Below, piece after piece: positions 42,713 through 52,926 of a stretch of DNA of 64,000 bases. The number at the start of each line of letters is the position of its first letter. Within the stretch, counting starts at the first letter, position 1. The position numbers and the translations under genes are program-made. Under the pieces are notes generated by a model, which did no database searches, had not been told where the DNA came from, and saw only the letters and a list, made by a program, of their open reading frames with translations. The stretch is from Psychrobacillus sp. FSL K6-2836 (GTDB lineage: Bacteria > Bacillota > Bacilli > Bacillales_A > Planococcaceae). The stretch spans positions 4,092,001-4,156,000 of the forward strand of contig NZ_JBBOOM010000001.1 of assembly GCF_038003085.1 (NCBI RefSeq), written 5' to 3'.

Positions 42713-44077
42713 ATGACGAATATAAAAGAGAAACCGGATCCTCCTAAGTTGATGGATGAACTTAAGAGTCAGATGGATCCTTCTTTTGATGTTATGCTGA
42801 TACCTTTACAACTAGAAGCAGAAGCGGCTTTTCTTCTCTATCTTAAAACGACAGTGGATGGAGATAAATTACAAAATGTTATTATTAAGCCATTTTTCGA
42901 AATGCAATCAGCACAACATTATAGAGCTTATATACAATCATCGCCTGATATTATAGAGATTAAATCGGATGAAAAAATTCTACTTGAACTTACAAAGGGA
43001 AGTGTGTTGATAGCAGTTCAACATCAATTTTTCTTAGTAGATGTGAAGAAAGTAAACAGTAGTTCAGTGCAACAAACTCTTATGGAACCAACTGTATATG
43101 GACCCCAACAAGCTTTAAGTGAAGACATTCTTACCAATTTGAATATCATAAGACATCGTTATAAGGAGCCTTCTCTAAAAATTGAAATCTTAGAGTTAAA
43201 AGATAAAACACATAGCGATATTGCTATTATTTATGATGATCAAACTGTGAAGCCAGCTATATTAAAAACTATTCGAAAGAGAATAAAAGAATTGGATGTT
43301 CCACTTATTCAATCGGCAGGTGAACTCCAACTTTACTTAAATGGAAAGAAATTTACTTTATTTCCGACATTAATGTTGACAGAAAGACCTGACCGTATTT
43401 GTTATAACTTGGATGCAGGTAAAGTTATATTAATGGTTGATGGAAGTCCTCATGCATTAATTGCACCAGTTGTCTTTTTTGATTTTATGGTGTCCATGGA
43501 AGATAACTATCATTTATTTTGGATTACTTCGTTTACGCTGATACTTCGATACTTTGGATTAATAACCTGTTTAGTGTTACCAGCTTTGTATGTTGCTATC
43601 ATTTCCTATAATCCAGACATTTTTAGAACAGAGTTGGCTTTAACTGTTGCTGGCAGCAGAATAGGAGTGCCTTACCCATCATTTATAGAAGTATTATTTA
43701 TGCTCATATTTATGGAGCTTTTAACGGAAGCGAGTATAAGACTACCTAAAGCGATTAGTGCCACAGCTACTACTGTTGGGGGCTTAATATTAGGAACAGC
43801 AGCTACAGAGGCGGCATTGACTTCAAATATAATGATTATAATTGTGTCAGCAGTAGCCATTTCTAGCTTTGTAATCCCTATCAATGAGATGAGTTTTTCG
43901 ATTAGATTTTGTAGATATATTTTATTAGCTTTCACTACATTTTTTGGTACGGTTGGTTTTATACTTGGCTTTTTAGGAATACTCATGTTTTTGATAAACA
44001 AAGAAAGTTTTGGAGAACCTTATCTAAAAATGTATTGGAAAAGTAGAAGGAGTGAAAAAGGGGTGAAAAGCGAATGA
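42713..44077 (+). CDS. spore germinant receptor A subunit (GerA/GerKA family)
   Basis: A 454-residue protein: a soluble N-terminal domain (to about 230), then four or five membrane helices. The landmark SSVQQTLMEPTVYGPQQAL (EPTVYGP, A-subunit signature) and ALIAPVVFFDFMVSMEDNYH precede the helices; GVPYPSFIEVLFMLIFMELL is typical. Together with the B and C subunits it forms an inner-spore-membrane receptor that senses amino acids or sugars. The start is at 42713 because GGAGG lies eight bases upstream. It is slightly short for the family (usually 480-550). It overlaps the B gene by four bases. Confidence 0.92.
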   Translation: MTNIKEKPDPPKLMDELKSQMDPSFDVMLIPLQLEAEAAFLLYLKTTVDGDKLQNVIIKPFFEMQSAQHYRAYIQSSPDIIEIKSDEKILLELTKGSVLIAVQHQFFLVDVKKVNSSSVQQTLMEPTVYGPQQALSEDILTNLNIIRHRYKEPSLKIEILELKDKTHSDIAIIYDDQTVKPAILKTIRKRIKELDVPLIQSAGELQLYLNGKKFTLFPTLMLTERPDRICYNLDAGKVILMVDGSPHALIAPVVFFDFMVSMEDNYHLFWITSFTLILRYFGLITCLVLPALYVAIISYNPDIFRTELALTVAGSRIGVPYPSFIEVLFMLIFMELLTEASIRLPKAISATATTVGGLILGTAATEAALTSNIMIIIVSAVAISSFVIPINEMSFSIRFCRYILLAFTTFFGTVGFILGFLGILMFLINKESFGEPYLKMYWKSRRSEKGVKSE

Positions 44078-45168
44078 GTCGCTTTCTTTATTATTTTATT
44101 TTTCTTACAATGTTTTCCAATATCATTGCCTCCGTCCCCAAAATTCTTTTATTTGAAAGTAAAAAGGGGGCAATTCCTTCTATGATTGCCGCTGTTATAA
44201 TAGGAACTTTACTCGTATATATAATCGTTAAATTATTTGATGCTATTCCTGGTAAAAGTTTGCCGGAAATGTTGAAGATACATACTCCAAAATGGTTTGC
44301 TTATCCGGTGCTGTTTTACCTTTTTTTATGTTGGTTTACTGCTGGTCTGATCACACTTATTACGTATGTATTTTTATTTATTACTTTTTTCTCACCAGAA
44401 ACGTCCATAGTTAACACGACATTTGCGTTCGTACTAGTTATATCATTTGGAGTATTGATGAAATCTAGAAGTATGTTGTATATGGCAGAAATCGTAATCG
44501 TTTTATTTGTCCCTTTAATCTTTTTTCTATTAATAAAATTTTTCGCAAACCCTAAACTAGACTGGGATTTTATAGAGATTTCCATGATGCATGCGAACCA
44601 TCTCCCATCCTATAGTGCTTTTGGGGCCGCGCTGTATATTTTTGTGGGGATCACGAATTTGGTTATTTTTAATAAGCTTTTTACAAAAAAGCATAAAATG
44701 GGATGGAAACAATTACTCATAATTGGGTTTACAGGAATGGTAGTTTTATTTACGACCTATTTTGTTCCAATTGGATATAACGGGTTTGAACAGATTGAAG
44801 ATTTTACTTTTCCGTGGGTATCCACAAGCGATTCAATTCGTATGAAATATGGTCTAATAGAACGGGTTATTTTTATTTTTATCCTATCTTTCTTAGGTAT
44901 AGCATTTGTAAGTTTATTATTACATTGGCATGTAGCTCTAAAGATATTAGAAAGTATTTTTGAATTTAAACGATTGAAATGGAAAGGTAAAATGTTGGCA
45001 CCTTATATTTTCGTTATTATATTTGTGGTAATATCTTTAGTTTTAACGAGAAAATTGACTCAGTACCAGCTGTTTGTCTTTTCAAGTTATTTCTATGAAT
45101 CTTTGCCTATATTTTTTACAGTATTAATAATTTCTTTAGTTATAGTGAAAAGGAGGGCAAAATTATGA
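44074..45168 (+). CDS. spore germinant receptor B subunit (GerB/GerKB family)
   Basis: A 364-residue polytopic membrane protein with about ten helices, of the amino acid-polyamine-organocation superfamily branch that holds spore permeases (GerAB, GerBB, GerKB). PKILLFESKKGAIPSMIAAV near the start and GYNGFEQIEDFTFPWVSTSD in the extracellular segment are characteristic. It binds the germinant in characterised relatives. It overlaps the A gene by four bases (ATGA) and the C gene by four. Confidence 0.92.
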   Translation: MSRFLYYFIFLTMFSNIIASVPKILLFESKKGAIPSMIAAVIIGTLLVYIIVKLFDAIPGKSLPEMLKIHTPKWFAYPVLFYLFLCWFTAGLITLITYVFLFITFFSPETSIVNTTFAFVLVISFGVLMKSRSMLYMAEIVIVLFVPLIFFLLIKFFANPKLDWDFIEISMMHANHLPSYSAFGAALYIFVGITNLVIFNKLFTKKHKMGWKQLLIIGFTGMVVLFTTYFVPIGYNGFEQIEDFTFPWVSTSDSIRMKYGLIERVIFIFILSFLGIAFVSLLLHWHVALKILESIFEFKRLKWKGKMLAPYIFVIIFVVISLVLTRKLTQYQLFVFSSYFYESLPIFFTVLIISLVIVKRRAKL

Positions 45169-46289
45169 AGCAGCGATTTCGGAATTATAAAGTAATCGTT
45201 GTTGTAGCTATTTACTTTTCATCTGTTTCTATTTTGGCGGGATGTGGATTTAAAGATATTGATAAGCGGGTTTTTGTAACGGGTATAGGTATAGACCCAG
45301 CGGAAAAGTTGGAAGGGGGGTATAAAATAACATTAAAATTATCATTACCAGTCGCTTCTATTAAATCATCGACTGGACCTAATTATGAATATCTCGTTTA
45401 CGAAGGGGAAACGCTTGCAGAATCAATTCGAATTTTGGAAACACATACCGACAAAGTATTAGAATTTGGGCATGCTAAAATTATCGTTATTAACGAGGAC
45501 TTACTAGAAGATAATGTAAAGGATTTTATGGATTACTTTATAAGAAGGAGCGATATTCAGTTGATAGCATGGGTAGCAGCTGCTAAAACGTCGGCTGAGT
45601 CTATTCTGCGAGTGGAACCTGCAGCTGAATCTGCTGTATCTTCGACTCTCGTCAATTTTTTTGGTGGCAGCGGCTCCGACAGTCCTTTTATCGTCTCGAC
45701 ATTTCTTTATGAATTTAGAAGAAATATGTTGTCGGATGGAATTGATGCTGTATTACCGCTTGTAGACGCAACAGAAGATAAGAAGGAGTTGATAGTCAAT
45801 CAATCGTTAGTCGTTAAAGAAAAATCTAAACCGTTCGAATTATCTTCCGAGCAGTCAAAGTATTACAATTCTCTGCTTAACGGTATGAACGGATTTAGCT
45901 ATAAAGCAGAATCAGAGGATCTAACCTTAGTCATCAATATGGAAAAAATAAAAGTAAAATATAAAATATTAACGAATAAAGGAAAGCCTACGTCGATTAA
46001 GATGAACGTAAAAATGATTGGGATAATTGGTCAATCCAATAAAAACCTATCTTTAAAAGACTTAAATAAGTATGACAAAATAGCTTCTGAGGCAATGAAA
46101 GGTGAGATTGAAGATTTTCTCACAACCGTTCAAGAAAAAAACCTTGATCCCATGGGATTTGGATTAAGGTATAGAACGATGATGCTATATGATAAAAACA
46201 CGAATTCCGAATGGCAAAATGTATATCCAACTTTACCGTTGGAAGTAAGCGTTAACGTTTCTCTTAAAGGTACAGGTTCAATTGAATAA
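45165..46289 (+). CDS. spore germinant receptor C subunit (GerC/GerKC lipoprotein)
   Basis: A 374-residue lipoprotein of the Ger(x)C family. The lipobox SILAGC puts the lipidated cysteine at residue 27; KRVFVTGIGIDPAEKLEGGY and HAKIIVINEDLL are family landmarks. It sits on the outer face of the spore inner membrane as part of the germinant receptor. It overlaps the B gene by four bases. It is the last gene of the triad and is followed by a terminator. Confidence 0.93.
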   Translation: MKQRFRNYKVIVVVAIYFSSVSILAGCGFKDIDKRVFVTGIGIDPAEKLEGGYKITLKLSLPVASIKSSTGPNYEYLVYEGETLAESIRILETHTDKVLEFGHAKIIVINEDLLEDNVKDFMDYFIRRSDIQLIAWVAAAKTSAESILRVEPAAESAVSSTLVNFFGGSGSDSPFIVSTFLYEFRRNMLSDGIDAVLPLVDATEDKKELIVNQSLVVKEKSKPFELSSEQSKYYNSLLNGMNGFSYKAESEDLTLVINMEKIKVKYKILTNKGKPTSIKMNVKMIGIIGQSNKNLSLKDLNKYDKIASEAMKGEIEDFLTTVQEKNLDPMGFGLRYRTMMLYDKNTNSEWQNVYPTLPLEVSVNVSLKGTGSIE

Positions 46290-46298
46290 AGGAACGAC

Positions 46299-46329
46299 AA
46301 AACCTCTTTCGATAAGTAAAGAGGTTTTT
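46299..46329 (+). terminator. terminator of the ger triad
   Basis: The stem AAAACCTCTTT/AAAGAGGTTTT (46299-46309 with 46318-46328) with an eight-base loop and T5. Confidence 0.9.
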
Positions 46330-46435
46330 CGTTTCATCAGACTTCTGAGGAAGTTACCCTTTCATATGTAATCATTGTCCGTTAAAATATAATTAGGACA
46401 ATTCTATTTACTTAGGGGGAAGCGAAAGCGTTCAT

Positions 46436-48085
46436 ATGACATTAGATAAAATGAGACAAACGGTGTTTAATAATGCAGCAATTGATCAGTGGGAGCAAGT
46501 AGCCCTCAAATCATTAAAAGGGAAAACATTGGAGTCGCTATCTACAAAAACATTAGAAGACATCATTTTGAAACCGCTTTATTCTTTAGACGATATGGAA
46601 AATATTCCAGTATCACAAACGGCTATTGTTCGGGAAGCAAAAAAATCTTCAGAGTGGTTAGTCGCTCAAGTTGCAGAAGGATTTACAAGTGAAGCGATAC
46701 TTAAGGAAATCACGGAATCACTTGCAAAAGGAAATGATGTTGTTCATTTGAAATTAGAAAAAGAACATAATTGGAATGCGGATCAAATAGAAGAGTTGGC
46801 GGAACTATTTTCGGAACATAACGCTATTTTAGATGTTACGAATAATCCAGCATTTTTAAAAAATTTCAACGATTTAAGAGGTATAGTAAAAGGTGCAGAG
46901 GATGTGGAATTTCCTAACGCTAGAACGTATTTCTTAAATGGATCATCCATCCATCAAGCAGGTGGAGACGCAATTAGTGAGCTGGCAAGCGTACTAGTAC
47001 AAGCAGATGTGTTTGCAGAGAAAACAAGCATCGAGAAACTTGCTGAAAAAGCATTTGTACAATTTTCGATTGAAAATAATTTCTTTATGGAAATAGCTAA
47101 AATACGAGCTTTTCGCATACTTTGGCAAGCTTTCGGCCAAGCATATGGGAAAACGGACATAGCAGCAATTCCTGTACATACAGAAACCTCATTGCGTTCC
47201 TACTCCGTATTAGATGCAAATGTTAATATTTTGCGTGCCGGTAATAGTGCACTAGCGGCTATTCTTGGTGGGGCGGATAGTTTGACGACGTATCCACATG
47301 ATTATTTAACCGAGGCTACACCAACATCTAAACGAATCGCACGTAATATACAGCTTGTACTAAAAGAAGAAACACATATCCAGCGTGTACTTGATGCAGC
47401 AGGCGGTTCTTACTATGTGGACACATTAACGAATGAGCTTGTGGAAAAAACGTGGACATACTTTTTAACATTAATGAAAGAAGCAACAGTAGAGGATAGA
47501 GAAACAAAACTATTAGAACGAGCAGAAAAAAAGTGGGAGGAGCAGCTTTTTGCACTCTCTACTCGAAAAAAATCGTTAATTGGAACGAATACTTATTCAA
47601 ATCCTGATGATGTAATTAGCGGACCTATTAAATTCACTGGTTATAAACGTCTTGCTGAGCCTTTTGAGCAATTACGAAAATCATTCCAAGACAGTCCGTT
47701 GAATACAGCTATAATTCCTTATGGCATTTTAAAAGACTATAAAACTCTTATGGACTTTGTGAGTGGCTATTTAATCGCATTAGGGATTTCACCAATTATT
47801 GCACCGGAAAACTTAAAGCCGGTCGACCTGCAACAATGGGTAGATGATAGGAATATTGGTTATGTAGTATTCGTTGGTAACGAGGAACAAACTGCTGGTT
47901 TAGTTCCAGCACTATTGAATGAAAATCTATCTGTACCAATGGATGTTGCCGGGAAATTTGAGGAGTATGAAGACTGGTTAGATGCCGGGCTGTCTGGATC
48001 TATCTTTGCTGGGCAATCGCTTCTTGAAAAGGGGCAACAACTACAAGCCCTTGCTAAAAAGGAGGATTCAAATGACAACGCCTAA
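46436..48085 (+). CDS. mutA: methylmalonyl-CoA mutase, small subunit
   Basis: A 549-residue subunit of the heterodimeric mutase. It has the TIM-barrel and domain layout of the large chain ([60 protein letters not shown]), but lacks the B12-binding DxHxxG motif, as expected for the small, structural subunit. It works with MutB to turn (R)-methylmalonyl-CoA into succinyl-CoA. It overlaps mutB by 14 bases. It is the first gene of the mut operon; TATAAT at 46387 is a possible -10, but its -35 is not clear. Confidence 0.92.
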   Translation: MTLDKMRQTVFNNAAIDQWEQVALKSLKGKTLESLSTKTLEDIILKPLYSLDDMENIPVSQTAIVREAKKSSEWLVAQVAEGFTSEAILKEITESLAKGNDVVHLKLEKEHNWNADQIEELAELFSEHNAILDVTNNPAFLKNFNDLRGIVKGAEDVEFPNARTYFLNGSSIHQAGGDAISELASVLVQADVFAEKTSIEKLAEKAFVQFSIENNFFMEIAKIRAFRILWQAFGQAYGKTDIAAIPVHTETSLRSYSVLDANVNILRAGNSALAAILGGADSLTTYPHDYLTEATPTSKRIARNIQLVLKEETHIQRVLDAAGGSYYVDTLTNELVEKTWTYFLTLMKEATVEDRETKLLERAEKKWEEQLFALSTRKKSLIGTNTYSNPDDVISGPIKFTGYKRLAEPFEQLRKSFQDSPLNTAIIPYGILKDYKTLMDFVSGYLIALGISPIIAPENLKPVDLQQWVDDRNIGYVVFVGNEEQTAGLVPALLNENLSVPMDVAGKFEEYEDWLDAGLSGSIFAGQSLLEKGQQLQALAKKEDSNDNA

Positions 48086-50231
48086 TTACGATAAAGTATC
48101 CATTAAAGAAGTCTTATTAAAAGAGGAACATACAAAAATAGCCGCAGGAGATTCTTTTTTAACGAATGAAGGAATACATTTAAAACCAGTGTATAACAAA
48201 GAAGATACGTCTGAACTTTCTCATTTAAACGATCTTCCAGGTATTGCACCGAACACAAGAGGCCCTTATCCAACGATGTATGTTGCAAAGCCATGGACAG
48301 TTCGTCAATATGCTGGATTTTCAACTGCGGAAGAAAGTAATGCTTTTTATAGAAGAAACCTGGCTATGGGTCAAAAAGGCCTATCTGTTGCATTTGACCT
48401 AGCAACACACCGTGGCTATGATTCGGATCATGAACGGGTTACTGGAGATGTAGGAAAAGCAGGGGTTGCTATAGATTCTGTAGAGGATATGAAGATATTA
48501 TTTGACGGGATTCCTTTGGATCAAATGTCTGTTTCAATGACGATGAATGGAGCAGTTTTACCAATTTTGGCATTCTATATCGTAACTGCGGAAGAACAAG
48601 GAGTAACTCTTGAGAAGCTTGCAGGTACTATACAAAATGATATTTTAAAAGAGTATATGGTTCGTAATACGTATATTTATACGCCAGAAATGTCGATGAA
48701 AATTATTGCGGACATATTTGCATTTACAGCTCAAAAAATGCCTAAATTCAACTCTATTTCTATATCTGGATATCATATGCAAGAAGCCGGGGCCACTGCC
48801 GATATAGAGTTAGCTTACACTTTAGCTGATGGATTAGAATATGTTCGAACTGGTCTAGCTGCTGGAATAGATATAGATGCTTTTGCACCAAGGCTTTCAT
48901 TTTTTTGGGCAATCGGGATGAATTATTTTATGGAAATAGCGAAAATGCGTGCTGCTCGTAGAATATGGGCACAAATGATGCAAAGCTTTGACCCGAAGAA
49001 TCCTAAATCACTTGCCCTTCGTACGCATTCTCAAACGTCTGGATGGAGTTTAACAGAGCAGGATCCGTTTAATAATGTAACAAGAACGTTAGTAGAGGCA
49101 AATGCAGCAGCAATGGGGCATACACAATCCCTCCATACGAATGCTTTAGATGAAGCAATCGCTCTGCCTACAGATTTCTCTGCTCGAATTGCTCGAAATA
49201 CACAACTATTCCTGCAGGAAGAAACAAATATGACGAAAGTAATCGATCCATGGGGCGGGTCATATTACGTCGAGACACTAACAAATGAATTAATAGAAAA
49301 GGCATGGGCTCTGATAGAAGAAATTGAAGAGCTTGGCGGGATGGCGAAAGCGATTGAAACAGGTCTACCTAAGATGAAAATTGAAGAGGCAGCAGCTAAA
49401 AAACAAGCGCAAATTGACTCTTCTAAAGAAGTAATCATTGGGGTAAACAAATATCGTTTAGAGCAGGAAGATGCTATTGATATTTTAAATATAGACAATA
49501 CAGTCGTTCGTCAAAAACAAATGGACCGTTTAGAAGAAGTCAAAGCTAAACGTGATGAGAAAGCAGTACAAAAAGCGTTAACTGATTTGACAGAGGCGGC
49601 AAGAACGGGTGAGACAAATCTTTTAGAGGCTGCTGTTATAGCTGCTAGAGAACGTGCAACTATTGGTGAAATATCAGATGCAATAGAAGTTGTGGCAGGT
49701 AGACATAAGGCGGTGATTCGTTCTGTGAGTGGTATATATAGTGCAAACTTTAATGATGCAGAAGAGATTAATGCGGTGAAACAAATGGCCGAGGACTTCC
49801 GTGAAAACGAAGGTCGTCGTCCGCGTATTTTAATCGCCAAAATGGGACAGGACGGTCATGATCGCGGAGCAAAGGTTATTGCTACTGCATTTGCTGATCT
49901 AGGATTTGACGTAGATATTAGTCCATTATTCCAAACCCCTGCAGAAACAGCGCTTCAAGCAGTGGAAAATGATGTCCATGTTGTCGGAGTTAGTTCTTTA
50001 GCTGCTGGGCATATGACATTGGTTCCTTCATTGAAAGAGGAACTAGCCAAGCTTGGTAGGGAAGATATATTGATCGTTGTTGGTGGTGTTATCCCAGCAC
50101 AGGATTATGCATTCCTACGTGAAAATGGTGCCTCAGCGATTTTCGGACCAGGAACAGTCATTCCTGTTGCCGCACAAAAAGTTATCGAAGAGATTTATAA
50201 GCGACTCGGCTATGAGGAAGTGGAAGGCTAA
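48072..50231 (+). CDS. mutB: methylmalonyl-CoA mutase, large catalytic subunit
   Basis: A 719-residue adenosylcobalamin enzyme. [20 protein letters not shown] and [20 protein letters not shown] are the substrate-binding barrel signatures. The C-terminal B12 domain carries [20 protein letters not shown], in which DxHxxG gives the cobalt-ligand His; [12 protein letters not shown] and IVVGGVIP complete it. It isomerises methylmalonyl-CoA to succinyl-CoA. Start 48072 is chosen because AAAGGAGG is upstream, rather than the in-frame ATG at 47982 inside mutA. It ends on the A of the meaB ATG. Confidence 0.96.
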   Translation: MTTPNYDKVSIKEVLLKEEHTKIAAGDSFLTNEGIHLKPVYNKEDTSELSHLNDLPGIAPNTRGPYPTMYVAKPWTVRQYAGFSTAEESNAFYRRNLAMGQKGLSVAFDLATHRGYDSDHERVTGDVGKAGVAIDSVEDMKILFDGIPLDQMSVSMTMNGAVLPILAFYIVTAEEQGVTLEKLAGTIQNDILKEYMVRNTYIYTPEMSMKIIADIFAFTAQKMPKFNSISISGYHMQEAGATADIELAYTLADGLEYVRTGLAAGIDIDAFAPRLSFFWAIGMNYFMEIAKMRAARRIWAQMMQSFDPKNPKSLALRTHSQTSGWSLTEQDPFNNVTRTLVEANAAAMGHTQSLHTNALDEAIALPTDFSARIARNTQLFLQEETNMTKVIDPWGGSYYVETLTNELIEKAWALIEEIEELGGMAKAIETGLPKMKIEEAAAKKQAQIDSSKEVIIGVNKYRLEQEDAIDILNIDNTVVRQKQMDRLEEVKAKRDEKAVQKALTDLTEAARTGETNLLEAAVIAARERATIGEISDAIEVVAGRHKAVIRSVSGIYSANFNDAEEINAVKQMAEDFRENEGRRPRILIAKMGQDGHDRGAKVIATAFADLGFDVDISPLFQTPAETALQAVENDVHVVGVSSLAAGHMTLVPSLKEELAKLGREDILIVVGGVIPAQDYAFLRENGASAIFGPGTVIPVAAQKVIEEIYKRLGYEEVEG

Positions 50232-51325
50232 TGTCAAAAACGGATAATAATAACGAATCTTCTATGCATGTGATGAGTGGTATTAAGTCGCAACATGATG
50301 GTGTAGGGAAGGCGTCTATTAAAAAGTTTTCCAAAAGAAAGCCTCTTGAAATCGATGAAGAGGAATATATCCGTCAAATTCAAATTGGCTCCAGGCTGCA
50401 TTTAGCAAAAGCGATAACTTTTGTTGAAAGCACTGTAAATGATCAACAGCATATTGGTCAACAATTATTGAAAAACTTACTTCCTGATACCGGTAATAGC
50501 ATACGGATCGGAATAACTGGAGTACCCGGGGTAGGGAAGAGCACATTTATCGAGGCATTTGGGAAAATGCTTTGTGATCAGGGATATAGAGTTGCAGTAC
50601 TAGCAATTGACCCTAGTTCTTCTTTGACAGGTGGAAGTATTCTTGGAGATAAAACTAGAATGGAAGAGCTTGCCAAACATCCGAACGCATTTATAAGACC
50701 TTCACCTACCGCTGGTACACTTGGGGGCGTGCATAAAAAGTCTCGTGAGACGATGCTCCTATGTGAGGCTGCTGGATACGATGTCATTTTAGTAGAAACG
50801 GTTGGTGTAGGTCAAAGTGAAACAATAGTACGGGGAATGGTGGATTTCTTTTTATTATTAGCGCTCACAGGTGCAGGTGATGAACTGCAGGGGATGAAAA
50901 AGGGAATAATGGAGCTTGCAGATGCTATTATTGTCCATAAAGCAGATGGGGCAAATGAGAAGTTAGCGAAGAAGACAGTAGCAGAGTATAAGCAAATACT
51001 CCATTTTTTGGCACCTTCCTCTGCATATTGGAAGACTCCAGCATTAGCGGTATCTTCGCTGTATAAAATAGGCTTAGATAATGTTTGGGAGAATATACTA
51101 AATTTCCAGCAACTGATGAAAGAAAGATCTGTATGGCAGCAAAGAAGAAAAGAACAAACAGTAGAATGGTTTAAAACAATGATTGTGGATCGATTATATG
51201 ATGAGTTTTTTTCTTCAATGGAAAAAAAACATTCTATGGCAACTTTAGAACATTTAGTGCGTGCAGAAAAAATAACGGTTTCCCAAGCGGTTGACGATTT
51301 ATTTTCCTCGAATCCAAACCAATAA
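50231..51325 (+). CDS. meaB: MeaB/ArgK-type GTPase chaperone of the mutase
   Basis: A 364-residue SIMIBI-class GTPase. The P-loop GITGVPGVGKST is near residue 100, AIDPSSSLTGGSILGDKTRM is the switch region, VETVGVGQSE is Walker B and VHKADGANE the NKxD-like base-binding site. MeaB protects methylmalonyl-CoA mutase from inactivation and gates cofactor loading. The ATG overlaps the mutB stop by one base, so the three are co-translated. Confidence 0.94.
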   Translation: MSKTDNNNESSMHVMSGIKSQHDGVGKASIKKFSKRKPLEIDEEEYIRQIQIGSRLHLAKAITFVESTVNDQQHIGQQLLKNLLPDTGNSIRIGITGVPGVGKSTFIEAFGKMLCDQGYRVAVLAIDPSSSLTGGSILGDKTRMEELAKHPNAFIRPSPTAGTLGGVHKKSRETMLLCEAAGYDVILVETVGVGQSETIVRGMVDFFLLLALTGAGDELQGMKKGIMELADAIIVHKADGANEKLAKKTVAEYKQILHFLAPSSAYWKTPALAVSSLYKIGLDNVWENILNFQQLMKERSVWQQRRKEQTVEWFKTMIVDRLYDEFFSSMEKKHSMATLEHLVRAEKITVSQAVDDLFSSNPNQ

Positions 51326-51366
51326 TCTGATAAGATAAAACTAGTTTAAAAAAGGAGAGTGGCAAA

Positions 51367-51807
51367 ATGAATATGGATTTTAATTTATATATGAATGATA
51401 TACTTGTACAGGCTCGTGGAGAAATGGAAGCTGCAGGTTATGAACAGCTTAATACACCTGAAGAGGTAGACGCAGCATTTGCTCGTCAAGGAACAACATT
51501 AGTAATGGTAAACTCAGTATGCGGATGTGCTGGAGGAATTGCTCGTCCTGCAGCTGCAAACTCCGTACATTATGATAAACGTCCGGATCATTTAGTAACT
51601 GTTTTTGCTGGTCAAGACAAATTGGCAACTCAGCAAGCACGTAATCTATTCGGGGATGATCATTTACCATCCTCACCATCATTTGTTTTACTAAAAGATG
51701 GACAACCAATAGCAGAAATTGGCCGTCACGAAATTGAAGGTCATGCACCAACTTCTGTAATCACGCACTTACAAGAATTATTTGAAGAATATTGCGAAGA
51801 AGTATAA
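51367..51807 (+). CDS. brxB: bacilliredoxin BrxB (YphP/YqiW family)
   Basis: A 146-residue thioredoxin-like protein with the CGC active site at Cys52 and Cys54 ([14 protein letters not shown]). It removes bacillithiol from proteins, returning cysteines to the thiol form. In B. subtilis the yqiW gene lies at this position, just upstream of the yqj region, so the synteny favours BrxB over BrxA. AAAAGGAGAG precedes the ATG. The start is 41 bases after meaB. The long hairpins that follow suggest that transcription ends there. Confidence 0.92.
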   Translation: MNMDFNLYMNDILVQARGEMEAAGYEQLNTPEEVDAAFARQGTTLVMVNSVCGCAGGIARPAAANSVHYDKRPDHLVTVFAGQDKLATQQARNLFGDDHLPSSPSFVLLKDGQPIAEIGRHEIEGHAPTSVITHLQELFEEYCEEV

Positions 51808-51910
51808 TTAAGTAAAAAGCGCAAGTACCCTTTAAGTTAAAACCTGTTTCTATTAGTTTTGGCAGGCTTTTGTCAGTATTGAAACTATGTTATTACCGAT
51901 TGATTTTTAC

Positions 51911-51950
51911 AGAGGCTGGTCGTGACTGACGTCACAACCAGCCTCTATTT
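51911..51950 (+). terminator. terminator after brxB
   Basis: AGAGGCTGGT (51911-51920) and ACCAGCCTCT (51937-51946) pair, with an inner GTGAC/GTCAC, followed by T4. The arm resembles the ends of the family B repeat at 41.2 kb. Confidence 0.75.
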
Positions 51951-51971
51951 TGCGGCAATTTTATGGCGCTT

Positions 51972-52016
51972 GTCCCGCATTAACGGGCTGTATATAACTG
52001 CCCGTTAATGCGGGAC
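51972..52016. repeat. 17-bp perfect inverted repeat, family C
   Basis: The left arm is 51972-51988 and the right arm 52000-52016 (GTCCCGCATTAACGGGC and its complement), with an 11-base loop. At 60607-60622 only the left arm's core, CCCGCATTAACGGGCA, is repeated, as a partial copy of the same element. Confidence 0.85.
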
Positions 52017-52243
52017 GTAGAACATAGACGAAAAGCGCCACGTAGTGTGGCTTCGTCTATGTGACTCGCTTCCTGCGAGACTCGGGTCAACAGGATGTTG
52101 GTCACTCAGGCATTGCCGCACGACGTGGCGTTATTTGCCTGAGTTCAATTTTTCAATTAGTTGGGGATGAATCTCCACTAATTGAAGTTTCACTTTGTCT
52201 GTCCATCGCCCTTCTACAACTTCTAAAAATCTTAAAAGAAAAT

Positions 52244-52283
52244 AAAAACCAGCGAAAGCATACAAATGCAATCGCTGGTTTTT
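52244..52283. terminator. bidirectional terminator of prli42
   Basis: The stem AAAAACCAGCGA/TCGCTGGTTTTT (52244-52255 with 52272-52283), flanked by A/T-rich tails. The T-run on the minus strand suits termination of the prli42 transcript. Confidence 0.85.
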
Positions 52284-52291
52284 ATAAATTC

Positions 52292-52387
52292 TTAAAGGAC
52301 GAAGCTTAAACCGAATAGTAATGTAGACATGACCATTACAAAAATCATTAAATAGACAATAACTTTACGAAATGTTTGGTTACGCAT
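52292..52387 (-). CDS. prli42: stressosome-associated membrane peptide Prli42
   Basis: A 31-residue membrane peptide found by reading the minus strand. MRNQTFRKVIVYLMIFVMVM has a basic head, then a single helix ending LLFGLSFVL. AAAGGAG lies seven bases before the ATG at 52387. Length and layout match the Prli42 (DUF4044) family, which in Listeria anchors the stressosome for response to oxidative stress. TTGTGC and TAAAAT 16 bases apart form a candidate minus-strand promoter just upstream. It is convergent with brxB and divergent from mce. Confidence 0.75.
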   Translation of the reverse strand: MRNQTFRKVIVYLMIFVMVMSTLLFGLSFVL

Positions 52388-52511
52388 AATTTCTCTCCTT
52401 TAGCTTGTACCTTTATTTTAACAAAAACATAAAAATGCACAAGAGGTAGAGATTTTTTTTTGAAATAGGTACAATAGAACAAGGTACGCGTTTTAAAAAA
52501 GGGGTGTAAAA

Positions 52512-52922
52512 ATGGAGAAAATTGATCATATTGGTATCGCAGTGAAAAGTATAGAAGAATCACTTCCTTATTACACAGATACATTGGGGTTAAAACTATT
52601 ACATATTGAAGATGTTCCATCTGAAAGAGTTCGTGTAGCTTTTATCGATAGTGGCAATGTCCATTTAGAATTACTTCAACCGATCGATGAAACAAGTGCG
52701 ATTTATTCATTCATAGAGAAAAAGGGTGAGGGAATTCATCATATTGCGTTTGGCGTTTCTGATATCCAACAGCGTTTGGACGAGCTGAAAGAAAAAGGCG
52801 TTCGTCTTATACAAGAATCGGCAAAAGCAGGTGCTCACGGTGCTCAGGTTGCATTTATACATCCAAAGGCGTCTCGTGGAGTACTTTACGAATTAGTCGA
52901 TAAAACCGGGGGAGCGAAGTAA
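52512..52922 (+). CDS. mce: methylmalonyl-CoA epimerase
   Basis: A 136-residue glyoxalase-fold enzyme that converts (S)- to (R)-methylmalonyl-CoA, feeding MutAB. The metal site is readable: IDHIGIAV (His7), VHLELLQP (Glu), IHHIAFGV (His) and GVLYELVDK (Glu). This equals B. subtilis YqjC. GGGGTG precedes the ATG. It is four bases upstream of the carboxyltransferase gene, and thus an operon with it. Confidence 0.94.
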   Translation: MEKIDHIGIAVKSIEESLPYYTDTLGLKLLHIEDVPSERVRVAFIDSGNVHLELLQPIDETSAIYSFIEKKGEGIHHIAFGVSDIQQRLDELKEKGVRLIQESAKAGAHGAQVAFIHPKASRGVLYELVDKTGGAK

Positions 52923-52926
52923 TTAT

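Larger units (their letters stand above)
51808..52291. other. 484-bp gap packed with hairpins and repeats
   Basis: Holds the terminator at 51911-51950, a 17-bp perfect inverted repeat (51972-52016), a nested stem AGACGAA/TTCGTCT with an inner GCCAC/GTGGC (52024-52056), CTCGC/GCGAG, and the bidirectional terminator at 52244-52283. Pieces recur near 56.2 and 60.6 kb. No gene is seen. Confidence 0.7.
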
